Positions 6,555-7,018 of a stretch of 7,018 nucleotides of DNA are shown one piece after another. Under the pieces are notes generated by a model. It did not search any database. It was not told where the DNA came from and saw nothing but the letters and a program-made list of their open reading frames with translations. The stretch is from Paucimonas sp. GTDB lineage: Bacteria; Pseudomonadota; Gammaproteobacteria; Burkholderiales; Burkholderiaceae_D. The stretch covers positions 470 to 7,487 of the forward strand of contig JAQSWC010000096.1 of assembly GCA_029266815.1 (NCBI GenBank). Direction: 5' to 3'. Every line of letters begins with the position of its first letter. Within the stretch, counting starts at the first letter, position 1. The translations under genes were made by a program, and so were the position numbers.

Positions 6555-6881
6555 ATGGACATACCGCAATACATGCCAATTATTGGCTCAGTGACCTGTC
6601 CGCACTGCGGTATCAAAGTCGGCATGCATTTGGTTAGGCAGGCGTTTAAATGCCCACATTGTTTGATTTCTCTGAAAACTAATATTAATTCCGCCTTTAA
6701 CAAAGGACTGTTCGCTTTCTTGCTTATATTCGGAGCCTCGGTTTTATTGGCATGGCTTATAAGACCCAACTTTATTGGGATCGGGAGTTCTATAGCTTTT
6801 ATTATCGCCTTTTATGGCGGTCATTTTTGGTATCGGCAATCTCTCAAACTATGCGTGTTTCGCGAAGGCAGTCAGACTTAA
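6555..6881 (+). CDS. Small zinc-ribbon membrane protein, function unknown
   Basis: A 108-residue protein that I do not recognise as a named family. With the start at 6555, CPHC at 15-18 and a second CPHC at 33-36 form a four-cysteine zinc-ribbon pattern. They are followed by two hydrophobic segments, about 49-67 and 72-88, consistent with a two-helix membrane hairpin, and a short C-terminal tail with basic residues. The cytoplasmic side for the ribbon is inferred. Start choice is uncertain: the frame also has TTG at 6537 and ATG at 6543, but only the ATG at 6555 has even a weak Shine-Dalgarno (TTAGG, four bases upstream). Base composition differs sharply from its neighbours: by hand count 6661-6840 is about 38% G+C, against about 65% for 4201-4260 in aas. 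That suggests recent acquisition or relaxed constraint. It is transcribed away from aas. Confidence 0.7.
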   Translation: MDIPQYMPIIGSVTCPHCGIKVGMHLVRQAFKCPHCLISLKTNINSAFNKGLFAFLLIFGASVLLAWLIRPNFIGIGSSIAFIIAFYGGHFWYRQSLKLCVFREGSQT

Positions 6882-6935
6882 CATGCTTCGACTCAATGAT
6901 TCGCCCCAGTCAACGTGACCGCTAGAGCACTTCAT

Positions 6936-7018
6936 ATGCAAATCCATACTCATCACCCCGAGTACAAGATCTCCACGGAATCAAAGCTGCTTGATGTCGC
7001 AGCCATCCATGCATTTCT
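6936..7018 (+). CDS. GNAT-family N-acetyltransferase (5' part, runs off the window)
   Basis: The frame opens with ATG at 6936 and gives 27 residues to the right edge. YKISTESKLLDVAAIHAF (10-27) fits the start of a common GNAT subfamily, in which a strand ending in IST is followed by a LLD-x3-IHxF helix before the first acceptor-site loop. Acetyl-CoA-dependent acetylation of an unknown amine is expected. No acetyl-CoA binding motif is visible because the gene is cut. No strong Shine-Dalgarno precedes the ATG. The stop of the zinc-ribbon gene is 54 bases upstream on the same strand, so co-transcription is possible. Confidence 0.68.
   Translation, partial: MQIHTHHPEYKISTESKLLDVAAIHAF

Overview
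The window looks like a chromosomal segment from a GC-rich betaproteobacterium. Burkholderiales, perhaps Oxalobacteraceae, is my best guess. This rests on protein resemblance (a beta-class glutathione S-transferase, and Aas and LplT close to the enterobacterial proteins), on codon use, and on the style of the C/G-rich palindromic intergenic repeat. No rRNA or lineage marker is present, so the placement is inference.

Layout: the left edge (1-510, + strand) is the 3' part of a beta-class glutathione S-transferase gene. It converges with a run of four minus-strand genes read from right to left: aas (6257 to 4101), an lplT-like MFS transporter (3872 to 2535), a membrane-anchored PPC-domain plus clan GH-A glycoside hydrolase-like protein (2440 to 1037), and a stand-alone pncC/CinA-C amidase (1026 to 520). 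Gaps within the run are 228, 94 and 10 bp. The 228-bp aas-lplT gap holds a palindrome-rich repeat-like element. To the right of aas lies a divergent intergenic region of about 300 bp, then an AT-rich small gene for a zinc-ribbon, two-helix membrane protein (6555-6881, +), then the first 27 codons of a GNAT acetyltransferase (6936 to the right edge, +).

How the genes fit together: Aas and LplT form a known functional pair. LplT flips lysophospholipid across the inner membrane, and Aas re-acylates it using a fatty acid activated on its own acyl-ACP synthetase domain. Here aas precedes lplT, the reverse of the E. coli lplT-aas order. The hydrolase and PncC genes are tightly spaced (10 bp) and probably co-transcribed, but share no obvious pathway with phospholipid repair.

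I see no CRISPR array, tRNA, rRNA, insertion sequence or defence cassette. Most of the window is ordinary housekeeping. The parts most worth a second look are the PPC/GH-A protein of unknown substrate, the palindromic element with its G-quadruplex motif, and the AT-rich zinc-ribbon membrane protein.
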